Positions 11,975 to 25,473 of a DNA stretch of 64,000 nucleotides are shown here, piece by piece. Numbering within the stretch: position 1 is the stretch's first letter; every line of letters begins with the position of its first letter. Origin of the DNA: Trichopria drosophilae (Eukaryota; Arthropoda; Insecta; Hymenoptera; Diapriidae); the NCBI GenBank assembly GCA_030407085.1, contig CM059582.1:155458501-155522500 (forward strand), written 5' to 3'. The position numbers and the translations under genes were made by a program. The notes beneath the pieces were generated by a model. It saw only the letters and a program-made list of their open reading frames with translations. It ran no database searches and had not been told where the DNA came from.

Positions 11975-12180
11975 TCCGGTTTAACCCATACATGAAAAAA
12001 TTGTAAAAGGGCGATTCCGACCGTTAAATAATAAATATAAAAAAAAATTGTAATGTAAATATATTAATCTGAGTGTAAAATCTGCATCTTTAAATACTAA
12101 AGAATTATGCCCTCTGGTACGCCTGGAAATACAGCACAGTAGTTGCAGACAATTAGGTCAGACATTCTTTTAAAGAAATT

Positions 12181-15100
12181 TTCTTGTTAAACTTTTTTAT
12201 CGTATTAGAACTTTGCGATCTAAAGTACATGAAAACTATATGAAAAGATCGTATTTAGAAAAGCCTGTCATTTTATTATATAATATGTAAGGTTTGTCCC
12301 TTCATGTTAATTAATTGCAAAAACAGAACTTTGTTCTTATATTTATTTATTACTTCCTGCTGTATTCATATTCATTCTGACACCTCTATAAACTAAGAAA
12401 CTTATTAAACATAACTTCTAATTAAGTAGTTCGAAGTTGAAGATAAGACGCTAGCTACGTTGACTTTTTTATGAGATTAAACCTGTTTTACAAGTCGAAT
12501 TTTTAAGGTATAATCTCTCAGTATTTTCAAGAAAAAAAAGGTGACAATTATTTTGTTTTTGCCTCTTTTTTGAAATACTGTTGACGATTTTACGCTCCAA
12601 CCATTATAATAGCTTTTAGGTAAAATCATCTTACAACGGCGAATGGATATTGCACAGTGTGACAAATCACAATATAGCAATTCGTATTTTACGACAGATT
12701 GTTGCCCTTGTTCATTAAAATGTATCTGAACTCGATACAAAAAGTAGAATTTACTGAAATTGTTGATTTTTGTATGATTATTTGATGTAATCACAAACTT
12801 CCAAATTCTCGTTAAAGGGCAAATGAAATAAAAATTGTATGAAAATATTAATGATTTTGTTTGACATGACGTATAATCTTACAATTATTTTTTCCATCTA
12901 TTGAAATATAGTAAATAATATGCATTAATGCACTTGATACAGAAATTTGAATATTCTAAATTATTGAATGCTGGCTGGATATTATAGGTTATGTTTCTTA
13001 TTACATGCAGGATATTCATTGCAGGAATATTAATAAGTGATGACCTAAAAACCTGATATTCCATTTATAACTCAAAGTTTTTTACATGCAGGCTCAGTTA
13101 TCTGCCGCTGAAGTTAAAAATCTCATTTATAGCATTTACTTCAAAATTCTAAACGGGGAAGTCAATTAATTGATTAGCAGGGATATTACAAAATATCATC
13201 CACAATGCCAGTCGACTGCATACTTCTTCATGATAATTTGTGCTTCAAGAAAGGTAATGAAATTAACATATATATCTCTTTCTTATAAATATTTGTAATA
13301 ATCGTTATGTATCAGTATCTCAAAAAATTACCCAAAATATGAGCATTATAAAATATATTGTATTTTTTGATAGACACAGGGCAGTTTCGAAAAATAACTT
13401 TTCTACTCTAATCCCAAAATATTTCCACTCTAATAAACTAACAATGTTGTATTCATGTTTCGAGTTTTACCACCACAACCCCCAATTATTTACACTAATT
13501 TCATAACAGTGTGATTATGTCCGTGGGTTTAATTGCAAGCATTCTGAAAACAACCTCATTAAGAGCACGCCTTTTATCTTTATTGATTTTTTAAATGAAA
13601 AAGCCACGAAAAGGTAATGTAATGCCGACTTCTATTTTTGCTGGAAAGAAATGAAATTATAAAGTTATCGCTCAATAGAGAAACTGCAATTGCATAAAAT
13701 AAACAATTGTATTAATCGAATTTCAGGTATCGCAGTAATTCATTTATTTCGTCCCATCTTTCGTTTTATCGTGTCGTCTTATACTTTTACCTACTTCAAC
13801 CTTTTCACATCATCCTATTACGTTTTTCAATACTACTTTATCTAAACTACTTCGTCTCAGAAAGGCCCGTCTCCTATCTCCATTTCCGCAGTCCATCTTC
13901 TCTTCTCTTACATTTTTTCACCTCTACTATTTGTCGCACTTTTTGTTCCTTTTGATATCTTCTATCTTCGAGACTGCGAGAAATAATAAAATAAGTATAT
14001 CGAGACTTTTGGTTATGTAGAAGTAATTCAGTTAGAAGAATTGTTATTGTTCAAAAGTAGTAATAATGAGAATCAGATACCACCGCATAATTGTATCCAT
14101 TGTTTAACAATACATGGAAGTGTTCTGGAAAAATTACAGGTTATTTTAACTATATTTTCCATTCATTAAAATTAATATATTTTATGACAAAAAAGTCTCA
14201 ATGGCTTATGATCTGACATCATTTTTCGATTACTATTTTCGACATTCTGAGATTCTTCTATATTATATACGGCATCCGTGTAACCTGTGAGCTGAGTACC
14301 AAATGACATTCAGTTTAACCCATTAACGACCAGAATGACGCAAAATGTACGCCAATTTTACATATCTCATTTTAATAAAAAAAAAGTTTAAAAATGTTCC
14401 CAAGAGCATTTAGCGTTAAAATGACTCCTGTTTCAGATTCTACAACTAAAATTTAGGTTTTATTGTCATATAAAGAGTTACCGAGTATTTTATGCAGGAA
14501 AACACAATATTTTAGAGAAAAAAATTTCGGATTACTATTTTCATATAAAAACCGAGTGGAAACTGCCACGAAATGTTTAAATATCGCGTTTTTCAATCGT
14601 CTTCCATCAAAATCTGTATGGTTACATATTGTGATATAAGAATGGCGTCCAAGCGTAAAAATCTGCTAATATAACAAGAAAATCTGCAGCTTTAGCGCAG
14701 ACTTCAACATGTTATGTATTATTTTGTAAGAAACTAACCTAATAAGGCACTGTTCTTGAAGTAATGGTTTAGTTAGTATTGACAGAAATAAGGCAACATC
14801 AAAGCAAAAATTATAATTATCTCTCTTGTACTCAATTCTACGAAAGGTCGGTTTTAGATTAATAATAGCTGCTTTTTTATTGTTATATATGTGTCTTTGT
14901 CTTAGTTGTACTGCTGCAAAGTTTTCAGTTCATATTCTGATTTAATTTCATTTTGCGGTTGAATTTCGAAATACCCTTCTTGATTATTAATGCATGAGTT
15001 GTGAATGTGTTGATGATAGTATCGGTTTGGTTCCATACGCTGCGAAGCTCAATTTTGTAATTTTGTCCTCAGCACAATCCGTCCCAGGATGTTCGGGCGT

Positions 15101-15442
15101 CCAAATGTTCGCTTTTGGTCCTCGGCAGCTCCTCAGGCGCTCCTGAGGACATCTTGCGACGGGCTTGTGTTGTCTGGAGAACATCCTTCTGTTTCGAATT
15201 TCACACGAAACAAGTGTGAAAGTCCTGTAATTTGATCGTCCATGTTGGAACAGGCAATTTTATTTTTTTTAATGTTTACCACAGATTCGAAACAAGTGAC
15301 GCAGATAACCTCTGGCGTTTTCATCCTAATTTTAATAAAAACAAATTTATGGAAATTTTTAAATTCGAATTCCTATCAGAATTGAACTGAAATATAATCC
15401 TTCAAATATTCGATAATTAACTGATTATTCCTGTTAGCCCTA
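12181..15442. other. AT-rich stretch with no supportable gene
   Basis: The minus-strand frame ending at 12477 is open for about 130 codons but has no recognisable domain, splice context or ATG start. Expect about one such run in 64 kb at this composition. TTTAACCCATTAACGACCAG at 14313-14332 resembles a piggyBac-type end after TTAA, but no matching right end was found. A minus-strand frame at 15133-15324 encodes VICVTCFES, resembling the second CxxC of an insect zf-AD domain, but the match is too short to claim. Confidence 0.4.
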
Positions 15443-15730
15443 CACGGAGAGAACGTTGGGAGATCCCATTAGCCAATAGTGCTGTCAATGCTGCCAATCG
15501 CCGTTCGACATGTCAACGTTCATGTGGTAGAGCTTCTCTCGAAATTTGGGGGATCTGGCCACCCAAACTGAGGCATCTGATCGTCGATCGAGTGGGGCAA
15601 CAATAGAGTTAGCACCTGCCATGTGTTTTGGGAGACTCAGTCCCCCAATTCGAGCGAGCAGGCGAACCAAAGGAATGGGGGGCAGAGCTACTACGCGAAG
15701 GGCAATAGGTTCATCAACGTTCTCTCCGTG
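15443..15730. mobile_element. 288-bp TIR element with CACGGAGAGAACGTTG ends
   Basis: CACGGAGAGAACGTTG at the left edge is matched by CAACGTTCTCTCCGTG at the right edge, and TA flanks both sides. The interior is more GC-rich than its surroundings and yields short open frames on both strands that look like shadows. The likely class is a non-autonomous DNA transposon with TA target preference; the superfamily is not determined. Confidence 0.8.
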
Positions 15731-15899
15731 TACTTGATATCCAAACCATAGAAAAAGTACTCAAAAGGCTTGCCAAGCAATTAGGAGCTTTCCACCGATT
15801 GAAGTTGAATTATTTCAATCTTCATATATGAAAATAATATATATATATATATGTGTAATTTCGAACACACTTTTATAAAAAATTTTATTATTTCATAGA

Positions 15900-17060
15900 C
15901 AATTATTCTGGATAATCACGAGACATCACGAGTATGAAGCCAAATCGGCAACAGCCCGCGAATGCATCTGGCGGCTCTGAAAGTCATGACTTTATTGTTT
16001 AGGCACATACTTAATTGAGTTTTAATACATTTTTGTGTACTAAAATAAAGATTGTAATATTAATTATATATAATAGAATACTTTGGTTTTAATAAAGTCG
16101 CCACGAAAGAGAATGGTTGTGGCTTTACTCATTAAAGAGATCAGTAAAGAATTTTTTTTCTTTGCGTGACGGTAAAGTAATCCAAAAGGCGTCGTTTGCC
16201 ACCGGGCACAACAGCTCTGCTTCTGCGAATGTGCTTAGGGCGATCGAGCATGTTTTGCCGCCCGCCGGGCTTTTTTTTGCACGCCCGCAAATTTACATAC
16301 AGATGTGCCAAAAATAGTCTACATATCGCGGGCTGAAACGCATTGCACTTCGCGATTAGCAGTATTTACCCCCTCGACCTCCTCATCGCCCTCGCAATTA
16401 CTACGTTTCCGCCTTTGATACGTAATATACTATGTGAAATGCATTGGAGCACGAAGGCTCCAATTTCGAAAACACGATGTTTCGCGCTATTTCTTATAAA
16501 CCATGAGCATGAAAGATGCAAATACAGGTGTACGGGGCGACGACACCTTTGAATGATTGTCGCGGTGGTCGTCCCGAAAAGTGGCGAAATTTGGCGAGTG
16601 ATAACCACGCGTGTGGGGGTTTTTGATTTCGGGAGTCGTCAGTGGCAGTCGGCATATCGCTCTCAAGGAAAAGCGACCTATTGTTTGAATTGTCTCCTGG
16701 AAAACTCGGCCGAACCTTTAGACCACGAGGCCGTCGCGTCTCTTTTGCGAGGGGCCAACTTCTTCATTTTTCCTGACAACGAGTTCCAGTGACAACCTAT
16801 AAATGAAGTGCGCTGTTTTTGGTTTTGCTTCGACGTTCATGTCGAGGCCTTGGTGAGTGTTGTTGAAGTTTACAATTTTCAACTCACCCATTTTGAAATT
16901 TCAAAGAACATGAGACTGTTCCCGAATATTTTGTGTTTAGTCGCCAACGCCTCTACCAAACTCCAAGATGGCCATCTCTGTTTTGTGAGCCCCGTTTCGG
17001 CTAGTCGACGGCAGGAAGCTTTTATGTGGCTGAATGTGACGATCGTCGAACATTTATAAC
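15900..17060. other. GC-balanced island, unassigned
   Basis: The base composition rises well above the flanks and several 60-80 codon frames open on both strands, none recognisable. A possible signal-peptide-like start MKCAVFGFASTFM at 16803, running to a consensus donor G|GTGAGT at 16853, could be a short first exon, but CTATAAATG overlaps the ATG and no second exon is apparent. It could be a regulatory island or an eroded transposon. Confidence 0.3.
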
Positions 17061-19283
17061 AAAAGAAAATCTAGTGAACAATATATTATTTCGTTTTACT
17101 AATAGTGAAAACGTGCCATATTTCAAATACACATAGTTATAATTTAAATTTCCCCGCGCCACGTATTTGCGAAAATCCGATAATTGAAAGTTCGAAATTT
17201 CCTTTAATGTTACGCGTAGTTTATATGGGAGATCTTTCGAAAGCCATTTTATCTTTTTGTTAACTAAATTGCTTCAATGTTGCGTTTACTATTAATTGAC
17301 ATTAAATATAATTCAGTAATAAAATTTATTTTGTTGCAATTTAAAGTGTAAAAGATCTCTAAAATTAAAATTAACAAATTACCAAATAAATTTGTTACAA
17401 CTATCATATATTTGAAGGGTTTTACCAAACATTTAGAAATCAGTAAACACCTGCTGCATAGAAATTAACTATAAAATTGCAAGTAATAAGGAATTTATTG
17501 AACACATTATAAATAGTTCTGGTGCAGGTATTTCTGAATCCGTTCCATCGCAGTTTATATCATATTTCTTGGAATGCGGCTAGACAACTCTACTAGCTTT
17601 AGTTTTCTAGTTGCATGCTATATTTTTAATAAATACCACGCAATAACTGATAGAAATGAAATAATATAATTCCATATTTTACAAGGAATTATTAATAGAA
17701 ATGTTTACTTTCGATACAATATTATTAAAATCTATGATTTTCATACATTTAAAGAAAAGATGAATTACAGTTAAAGTCTTTTTTATGTTTTCTATTTTAT
17801 ATATCATTATCAGATAAATCTATACCCTTAAAAGATTTTCTACTGAGAAACACATCGTTTTATCATAGCTTTTGATCTGTCAGCCTTCGAGACATTTTAA
17901 CTCGATATATATTGCTGCCACGAGACTGGACGTAGGGTATATTTCATTTCTCTAATATTCCCTCCAACCATCCTTGACTTGAAACTCATATTATTGCATC
18001 CATCGATATATTTTGATTCAAGTAATCAACAAAAACATAATTTTCGACATCACTGCACCAATTTAACAATGTAGATTTGTTTTTCTTCGAAAGATATATA
18101 GCGTTTGGGAAATGTTAAAAGCTTGAATGAATAAGACAATAATATAATAATAATAATAACAACATTGAAGCATGCAATACAAACTTCGCAGCTGCTCTTG
18201 AACTAAATATTAGTTTGCAGTCTTTCTATGCAGCTGCGATTATAATATAATCAATAAATAGTTGTTCTGCAGATTATAGAGTTATATGTTAATACATATT
18301 CTGAGTGCTTGCTGATGTAGCATTATTAAAACATATATGTAGGTACCAATATTTGAATAAAAATAAATAAAATAATAATGTTTATTTCACTATGGTGATA
18401 GCAAATGTCTCAGATCAGAACGTATCAGAACAAAAATAAGTTTTTAGTTGTTTGTTCTATTAGCTTTATATTTGAAGATTAATATTATATATACTTTTGA
18501 ATGATTTCATATTCTATTCCTTCTTAATATTGACGCGGTACTTTTTTATTCTTTTCCGTTTTAAAACGTTATATATGAAGTTGTAAAGTATTATTGAAAA
18601 TCGATATAGTTTTGTGTTGGTATATATTTTGACAGATCATTTTTGCCCAGGATCTCCCTCTAGGCGTCTTCTTATTTAATACATCAGATAAATATCAAGT
18701 TATTCAGTCGATTATTAAACAAAATATAATACGATAATCGCAAGGTTCGTTATTTTAGTCTGAATTCTAACAAGTCTTCATATACTTGTTCTTAAATGTT
18801 TATATTTTTAAAATATAGTTCGATGTAGAATATTTTCATTGTAAGAACGGAATTTTGGATAATTTATCCCTGATATGATCAAGTAATTATTCCAATATTT
18901 AAATGAAAAATTACTGTAACATGTGTGAAAAATTTCCGGTATCAGGATATGAGAAACTTCCCGTACTGTGTAGGGGTTAATTACTTCTCGTACAAATACG
19001 GGAAATTTGCCGTAGAATTTTCTTATAGTGTAACAAAAACACATGTCTGCGCCTTGACATTATTTCGTGAAATGTATATTTTTTGTAATATTCAGACAGG
19101 AATTAATAAATACGTATAGTAAAAGTATTTTTACTTTTGTTAAAAATATACGTATGCCTAATAAATACGTTCCGTAACCTGAATTTACTATGACTCTATT
19201 GTACTATTCTAAAGTGCATAAAGTATATACTTATGGCACTAATGAACGCTATTATGCCCTCTAGTGATCTAGTCTGGTCAAAA
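17061..19283. other. AT-rich stretch, nothing recognised
   Basis: No coding or structural signal was found beyond a short (AAT)n-like run near 18144-18166. Confidence 0.5.
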
Positions 19284-19650
19284 TGTGCGTTCTTGTCATA
19301 TTTCGATTGGTCTGTAGCAAAAGGAAATTTAATGTTCACAATCGCAGTATCATTTCTTAATGAATTTTTCGTGATGAAATTTTTTCTAATACTTTCCATT
19401 TGCGAGAAAAGTGAAAATAAATGTTTGAAAATGCGGATTTTTGCCATATTCCGATTGTTTTTGTAGCAATAGAGATTTACTTTTGAAAATATACTGCGAT
19501 TCAGGTTGAATGGGTTTTTTGACCTGAAAACGATTGCGCTAACAGAATTTTCTATAACTTCTTATTTTTGAGAAAAGTCCGGTATAATGTGGAAAAATTT
19601 GTGTTTTTTTCCGTATTTCAATTTATTTAACAGCAAAACACTTAATCTCA
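19284..19650. repeat. Three diverged tandem units of about 150-170 bp
   Basis: Related segments start near 19284, 19433 and 19601. Each has a TGCG/GTG start, then a CATATTTCGATTG-like core and GTAGCAA or ACAGCAA. The linking parts also match (GAGAAAAGT, then a GAAAAATTTG-like word). Spacings of 149 and 168 bp and visible divergence suggest an old satellite-like or tandemly duplicated segment. Confidence 0.5.
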
Positions 19651-19753
19651 CTTTTATCGATAATGAAGTGATAGGAACATTCTATTGGCGCCAACATTTT
19701 CACCACGAAAAATTCGTTCGGAAATAATACTATCATTGTCACATTACCATAAA

Positions 19754-20406
19754 CGGGCGTCTTATTTTGAGACACTTTCGTCATTACTTTTAAGACGTTT
19801 TGGGGTGTCTTATAGAAAGACGTAAAAATGACTTGTTTTCAGACACTAAAAGGGTCTTCAATCGCAATCTGAATGTACTGCTCGATTGTTGATACATAAC
19901 CCAAAAGTTTTTATGTGAAAATGGATCATCATTCGTGTTCAATTTGCAATTTTCGGGCTAATTGTTTTGAAATCTTAATTAACTATGTGATTACATATCG
20001 GATTTACGAACACAATAATGAACCGTTGGAATCACATCATTCGAACAACCGGACATCAAACGAACAGGTTACGTAGCTTTTATCAAGACGTCGCTTCGAG
20101 TTGGCATTTGCCGAATATTCACGAAGATACTCGAATCGGCAATGTGTCTTCGAAGTGGCTCAACACATAAATGTCTTAAATTAGCTAAAACGACTTAAAT
20201 GTAGACACTTTTACTGTCTTCATTATATGTCTCTGATTATAAGACACAAAAATGTTTTATTTACGATCGATAGACACACATAATGTCTCAAATTTTAAGA
20301 CACTTTGCAACGAAGACACATATATTAAGACGTTTATTCTGAAAATAGATTTTTTTAGTGTAATGTCTTTAAATAAGACGTTTAGAAGATACGAGTTTTT
20401 GCAGGG
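19754..20406. mobile_element. Element rich in AAGACGT/AGACAC repeats
   Basis: GTCTTATTTTGAGACAC near the left edge is mirrored by GTCTTTAAATAAGACGTTT near the right edge. Between them are more than ten copies of GTCTT or AAGAC, many as AAGACGTTT or AGACAC in both orientations. The right edge ends TTTTTGCAGGG, whose reverse complement CCCTGCAAAAA resembles the CCCTGG edge of other elements here. No transposase is visible. The left boundary is approximate. Confidence 0.5.
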
Positions 20407-23400
20407 CAAAGGCAAAATCAGTGTCGGATTCTATTATTCATAACTTTTTCTTAGAGATGTCGTTTCACTGCCATTCAACCAAATTTGTGATACTTAAAAA
20501 ACATTGTCAAACAATAGTCTGAGAGCAATTCTTCCGATTTGTGTCAAAATAATCATTTCTTTGACATTTCGTGAGATACGTATTACATTATTCCGCAAAC
20601 GTTTTGCTCCGTCCCAGTGGCCATTTGTTAACGAGAGCGGGCCTGCGAGCTCTTTGAAAGTTCGTTAAGAAAGAATTTCGTTTTCTCTGGTATAATTGAC
20701 TGTGAAGTATTATGAAATTTAAATCCTGGAATTTTGGATCTATCCTTTAGATTATTGACTGTATTGCCAAAAGATAAATATAGTAAATATTATCCTGTTA
20801 ATCCTGTGATCTATTCAACCCACAATTTTCTCCATAGTGTGCATTTTCGTAGCAAGTGTGCCCGAAACTGGCTCTTTATAACTTTAATTTCAATTTTATT
20901 ACATTTTCTATCAATTATGTAGTATATGGTAACAAATTAATTCAAAACCTAATTCAATTTAAAGTTAAAAATACAGCATTTCAGACACTTAAAATAATTG
21001 ATTAGCCAGCATTGGTATTGTTATTATAAGTATGGTTTATGTTCATTTTACGTACAGAACGCATGGCAGTGAACATGGCTTTTAATTAATTCAATGCAAT
21101 ATAATGCATATACAATATTAGTCGAACAAATGATTTAATAAAGTGATCAACACCATTTACACGAATTCATTTTAAAAACTCGAAGTTCAATTACATTAAC
21201 TGTGTTTTCTTTATTAGGATTGAAGATCAAAGCCTTCAGTCGGTAGAAGAAAGTATTGACGGTAATATTAAAATAAACTTTTTTTAATTTGCTCTTGATG
21301 AAATGGAATATTGAAGAGATTCAATGCTTTTTAATCTATGTTTATACTAAAGTTCAATCGTCCAAAGATGACAATGGTCTACTGGGCCTGTTAAATATTT
21401 AAAAGGTAAAACTGTAATTTGGTCACGTTCAAAATATTAGAACTCAATTTATTGGAAGAATTTTCTGTTCATGACAGTAAGTACACGTTTCAATGAAACC
21501 CATGCGTAGCTATGGGAAAGCAAAATCGTTTTCGGCGCTGACACCTACTCTCCTTCTGGTGTCCAGGACCACATTGCTGCCCTTGCAAATACGTGACTCC
21601 TTTGGTTTTCCATCGGTTTACTCGAAACGAAAATTGAGACCGGACTGGTTACTGGCGAAGTGCTATTACTATTCCTACAGGAAGGAACTGAAAAGGGAGT
21701 AAGGGGAACGCGAGGGTGCACCATTTTACTGCGAGTGCGGTTTTTTACAGAAAGTCCAGTCCTGAACGTTTGTATTCTTCTTTGTCTTTTGCACCCTTCT
21801 GGAATTTCAATATTACTTTCGCCAGAGTTGAGCGTGTACAGGAAACATCGTTGTTCTCGAGTGGTAAAGATACTCATTCGTTTACTTGCTGCGGTTAAAA
21901 AAAACACGGACCCAGTATAATAAATGGACTTCTCACTAATTGCATTTTAATTAATGTTGGTGTGGTAGATCTATCATCTCAACAGCGCTATTTGAAGAAT
22001 TGTGCACACGTAGACCTAGGCATAATTGAGCGGGTGCAATATCGCGCCTTCTACAATGTATGATTACGTATGTATGGTTTAAAGCGAGGGGATAAATTTT
22101 CTGTATGCGAGAACAATACTCGCAACCATTATTTTCCCAGAAGATGTCACCGGTATAACCCGAGATGCCGAGTGCGATTTTGTTTGGATAGAACGCGATA
22201 AGAAGCGTAAACGACGTAACGTTTACTAGTCTCGCGTTTTTCTCGCAACTGCTGGATGATGTTGAAATTTCATCCATGAATTGGACTACGCCGCTTCCAA
22301 CGTTTTGCCAAGATCTGACAAGGATGAACTACGTGTTGGGAAAACGAGGAATTATTTATGAACTGCATGTCAACTCTTCATTTATTTTTCCACTCGTTCA
22401 GTATTTCTGTTATCTCCGTTCAAATTATTCGCAAGTTTGTATGATGCAATTTGAAGTTCAAACAGAACGTTTAGTTCCTGACAAATTGCAAGAATGTATT
22501 TATTAACGAGAATAACAATGATTAAGTCAAGCATTACATATTTTTTATGGATACATTAACGAATTAAAATAAAAAAATGAACGGTGAACGCTAAAAATGG
22601 TGGTAAATTGAATGCTTAGTTTAGAATGCAGCGAGATAGTATCGCGACTGCTTTTGTAAATTTAAGATGGAAGCAGGATTGGATCAGTTGGTAAGAGAGA
22701 TTCATGAGCCAAGTAAGACGATGCAATACATTGGATAATATATCAAAACATTTAAACCCAATGCACTTGAGCGTGACCGACTAGTTTTGCTTTAACGACA
22801 AAGTGTCGGCCGGAAACCACAATACTGCAAGCTGTAAGGGCTTCTGAAGCGAGGAAAATATATTGCTAATAGGGTTGCAACACGGCCCGTTAGCCAAGAG
22901 TAATGCCTTACCACATCGACACGCATTAAGCTCGCTTAACGAACAAACCCCTCCTAGCGGCTCTCCAGAACGTCCGTTAGATTTATTCACTCGGCCGTTC
23001 TGCGTCTGCCTTTATCTACTATTTCGCTCCTGGTCTATCTCATCCATCACTGAATGCCCTAAGTCGGTTCGACTTTACTCAGTTCTCTTCTTACTTCCCA
23101 TTCTTAATGTCTTTACTCCAGAAAGCAGAAAATCAATTGTGTAAGTAGTCCGGGATAGCAGAGGTGTGTCTTGAATAAGATTTCCTTTTAGATTTGTCGA
23201 CTCCAATTCGGTCTCCACTAAAACTAATCTCTCCAATTTGTTTTAAGAACTCACTTATGTTGGAATTGTCCCTAGAATGAAACAAGCATTATTATTCCCA
23301 GCTATAACCTGAGAAACCTGCTGGAGACATTACGACTGCATAAAATTCATTTTGTCCGGGCGGGGATAAATTTATGTTTAATTTAGGTAGTACGTTTTGG

Positions 23401-24044
23401 TTAATTCTTTTAATAATTTATTTCTCAATTAACATAATAAACAAGTTAAAAATCCATCTCATGTTATTGATAGTTGGGGTCATGTTTTCCCGTTGATAAA
23501 GTTTTGTGAAATGTTTAAACTAATATAGTAATCTAAACACAAAGACTGCTTCCATTCAAGCGAAGTTAGTCACTTGTGGATTTTTGAGTTAAAAATGTCT
23601 ACATGCAAAATATCCTTTGAAATTAAAGTTGCTTCAATAAAAAACAAAAAATTACTTAAAATACAAGTTCCATTTGAATGATAATTTCTACAGGCGTATA
23701 ATCAATTCCATAATAATTATGAATTCAAATACAACATATTATTTCGAAAATTATACATGTTAACACTTTGCCTTTCAAAATAAAAGTAGGTATAATTTAG
23801 TTATTATATTTTTCATACACTTTGATGCAGTTCGAATCTTTAACGTGATATTTTTATTACAATTATTTTTAGCGCTAGACTTTTTGTCGATTATTTTAGA
23901 ATATTTAATTTTTTCAATTTTAAAATTGGAAGAAAACTGAAGAAAATAAAGTTGATACAAGCATTTGGTTAATATTTTCCGTTCGTTCTCCATTCCTAAT
24001 CGAATTAGATGTAATTTATCATTTATAAAGCTATTTTTGTATTA
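20407..24044. other. AT-rich stretch with a GC-balanced patch at 21.5-23.1 kb
   Basis: Frames of 60-120 codons on both strands at 21493-21920 and 21951-22506 fall in a GC-balanced patch but show no known domain. A minus-strand frame near 21.5 kb reads CGPGHQKESRCQRRKRFCFP, which has clustered cysteines but no family match I can name. I make no gene call. Confidence 0.35.
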
Positions 24045-24250
24045 AGGGCGTAAAATGGAGTTTTACGCCTCGACAAAGGAACCCGAGGGATGGCGAAGCC
24101 GGCCGAAATTCATGCGGGTGAAAATTCTATGCCTGAAATTCAAACATTGCTTTTCGATGCAGTGGGCGTAGAATTTGTTTTATGCCACAGGATGCGTGAA
24201 ATAGGCAATTTACGCCCGCAAATGAGGGCGCAAAATGGTCATTTTATGCC
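24045..24250. mobile_element. 206-bp GGCGTAAAAT TIR element
   Basis: GGGCGTAAAATGGAGTTTTA at the left and CATTTTATGCC at the right are imperfect inverted repeats. The motif recurs inside as GGGCGTAGAATT, TTTACGCCC and GGGCGCAAAATGG. It is short and non-coding, so a MITE is likely. Confidence 0.6.
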
Positions 24251-25354
24251 TACTGCATAAAAAATAACAAGTTAGTCAGATTCTTCACGGTACTTATTCG
24301 ATGTTACTAATATTATTCGACGTTAGTAAATTGAGGTTATCTCTATTTTGTACTATTGGAACGATCGCATATGCAGTAAATAGTTAAATAGTGATTTGTT
24401 GTTCTTTGTCGGTGTGCGAAATGTCTTCTTCAAAGGAAAATGGTTATTTTAATTTGTATAGACTAAATATATATCAAGTACGTATCATGGATAGCAATGC
24501 TGGAAACAAAATATCGTGCTTCTTGATTTGTCATCTTTTTGGGCCATTTTTAACATTCGAAGGTATTAATTTCACGCAAAATAAATGATAAATGACGAAA
24601 GATGTACATCCATAGGTATATCTAGACTGTAATTAAATATTGATAACTTTAAAAGCATAAAAAGTAATATATAAAGGGCAAATTGTACGCTAAAACAAAA
24701 TTTAAATATTTGCTCATGCACTGTAAATTTATTTTTCACCGTACAAGTTTTAATCACCCATTCGGAATAATGAATTAATAACTAACGGTTCCAAATTTTG
24801 AATTAATTGAGCATAACTAATAAACCGTTTACATTAAGAATGTACATATATTTTCAATAACATATTTATACAAAAAATTGTAAGGTTCAATATTGGTCAG
24901 CCTTGCACACGTGCTTCCAAGAGCGAGCGGTAAGATTACCCATTTTAGTGGCTACCTTGATTTGTGAGGAAAATTCTTTAAAGTTCGACATTTAATGGCT
25001 ACCATCGAGCTCGTGGTTTTCTTTTTGATGATAAAAGACTGTGAATTGGGTACTTTATTTGAGAATATCCTCAATGATGGGAGAATTATTTTAAAGCATT
25101 TAATTTGCCAAAATACAAATTTTCGTAACAAAATTCTATATGTGGAATTTGTATAAAACAATTATGAAACTTTAAGGGTATCTATGAATTAAAAGAGTAT
25201 AAAGAAATTTCATTGGTCCGTCTTATATATTCTAATCTAAAATTAAACCAAAATTAAATAAATTTGTATACCAATGCATATTAACGAGTTCAGAATGAGG
25301 TGCGAAATTTAAGGATAAAATTGAAATTACATATTTAATATATATAATACTATT
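24251..25354. other. AT-rich stretch, nothing recognised
   Basis: Short frames only, with no domains or repeats that I can support. Confidence 0.5.
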
Positions 25355-25473
25355 CCCTGGTAGAAAACAGTCCAGTTTTTTGTTACCCTGCGCATTTTCC
25401 TTATACCTTTAACATGGCAAATTACAAAATTGGACAGAAACTAGATAAAAACTAGACTCACTTTTTATTAGGG
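25355..25473. mobile_element. Degraded copy of the CCCTGGTAGAAA MITE
   Basis: It begins CCCTGGTAGAAAACAGTCCA and its right edge TTTTTATTAGGG is a decayed reverse complement. Internal CCAGTTTTT and TAGTTTTTA words match the 106-bp element at 4764. About a third of the right arm has changed, so it is an older copy. Confidence 0.65.

Larger units (their letters stand above)
10034..12180. mobile_element. Outer inverted-repeat element hosting two pogo insertions
   Basis: The left edge (AAATTTCTTTAAACGAATGT, running into CTGACCTAATTGTCT) and the right edge (AGACAATTAGGTCAGACATT, then CTTTTAAAGAAATT) are inverted copies over about 45 bp, reaching the shared word ACAGCACAGTAGTTGC. Removing the two nested pogo-like elements leaves about 520 bp. 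That remainder holds a 73-bp hairpin at the left end, a tRNA-like segment and AT-rich filler. No coding sequence belongs to the outer element, so it is non-autonomous. Target-site duplication is unclear. Confidence 0.7.

Noticed and set aside
12477..12875. Minus-strand frame open for about 130 codons
   Set aside because: Lysine/isoleucine-rich with no ATG start, no domain and no splice context; compatible with chance at this composition.
14313..14335. piggyBac-like terminus (TTAACCCATTAACGACC)
   Set aside because: No inverted partner ending at TTAA was found downstream.
15133..15324. zf-AD zinc-finger exon
   Set aside because: Only one CxxC knuckle resembles the domain; the first pair of cysteines and the rest of the fold are missing and the frame breaks nearby.
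16803..16852. Short signal-peptide first exon MKCAVFGFASTFM
   Set aside because: The supposed TATA box overlaps its ATG and there is no second exon; noted only within the island description.
21545..21907. 120-codon minus frame in a GC-balanced patch
   Set aside because: Three frames on both strands are open here because stops are rarer; no recognisable domain.
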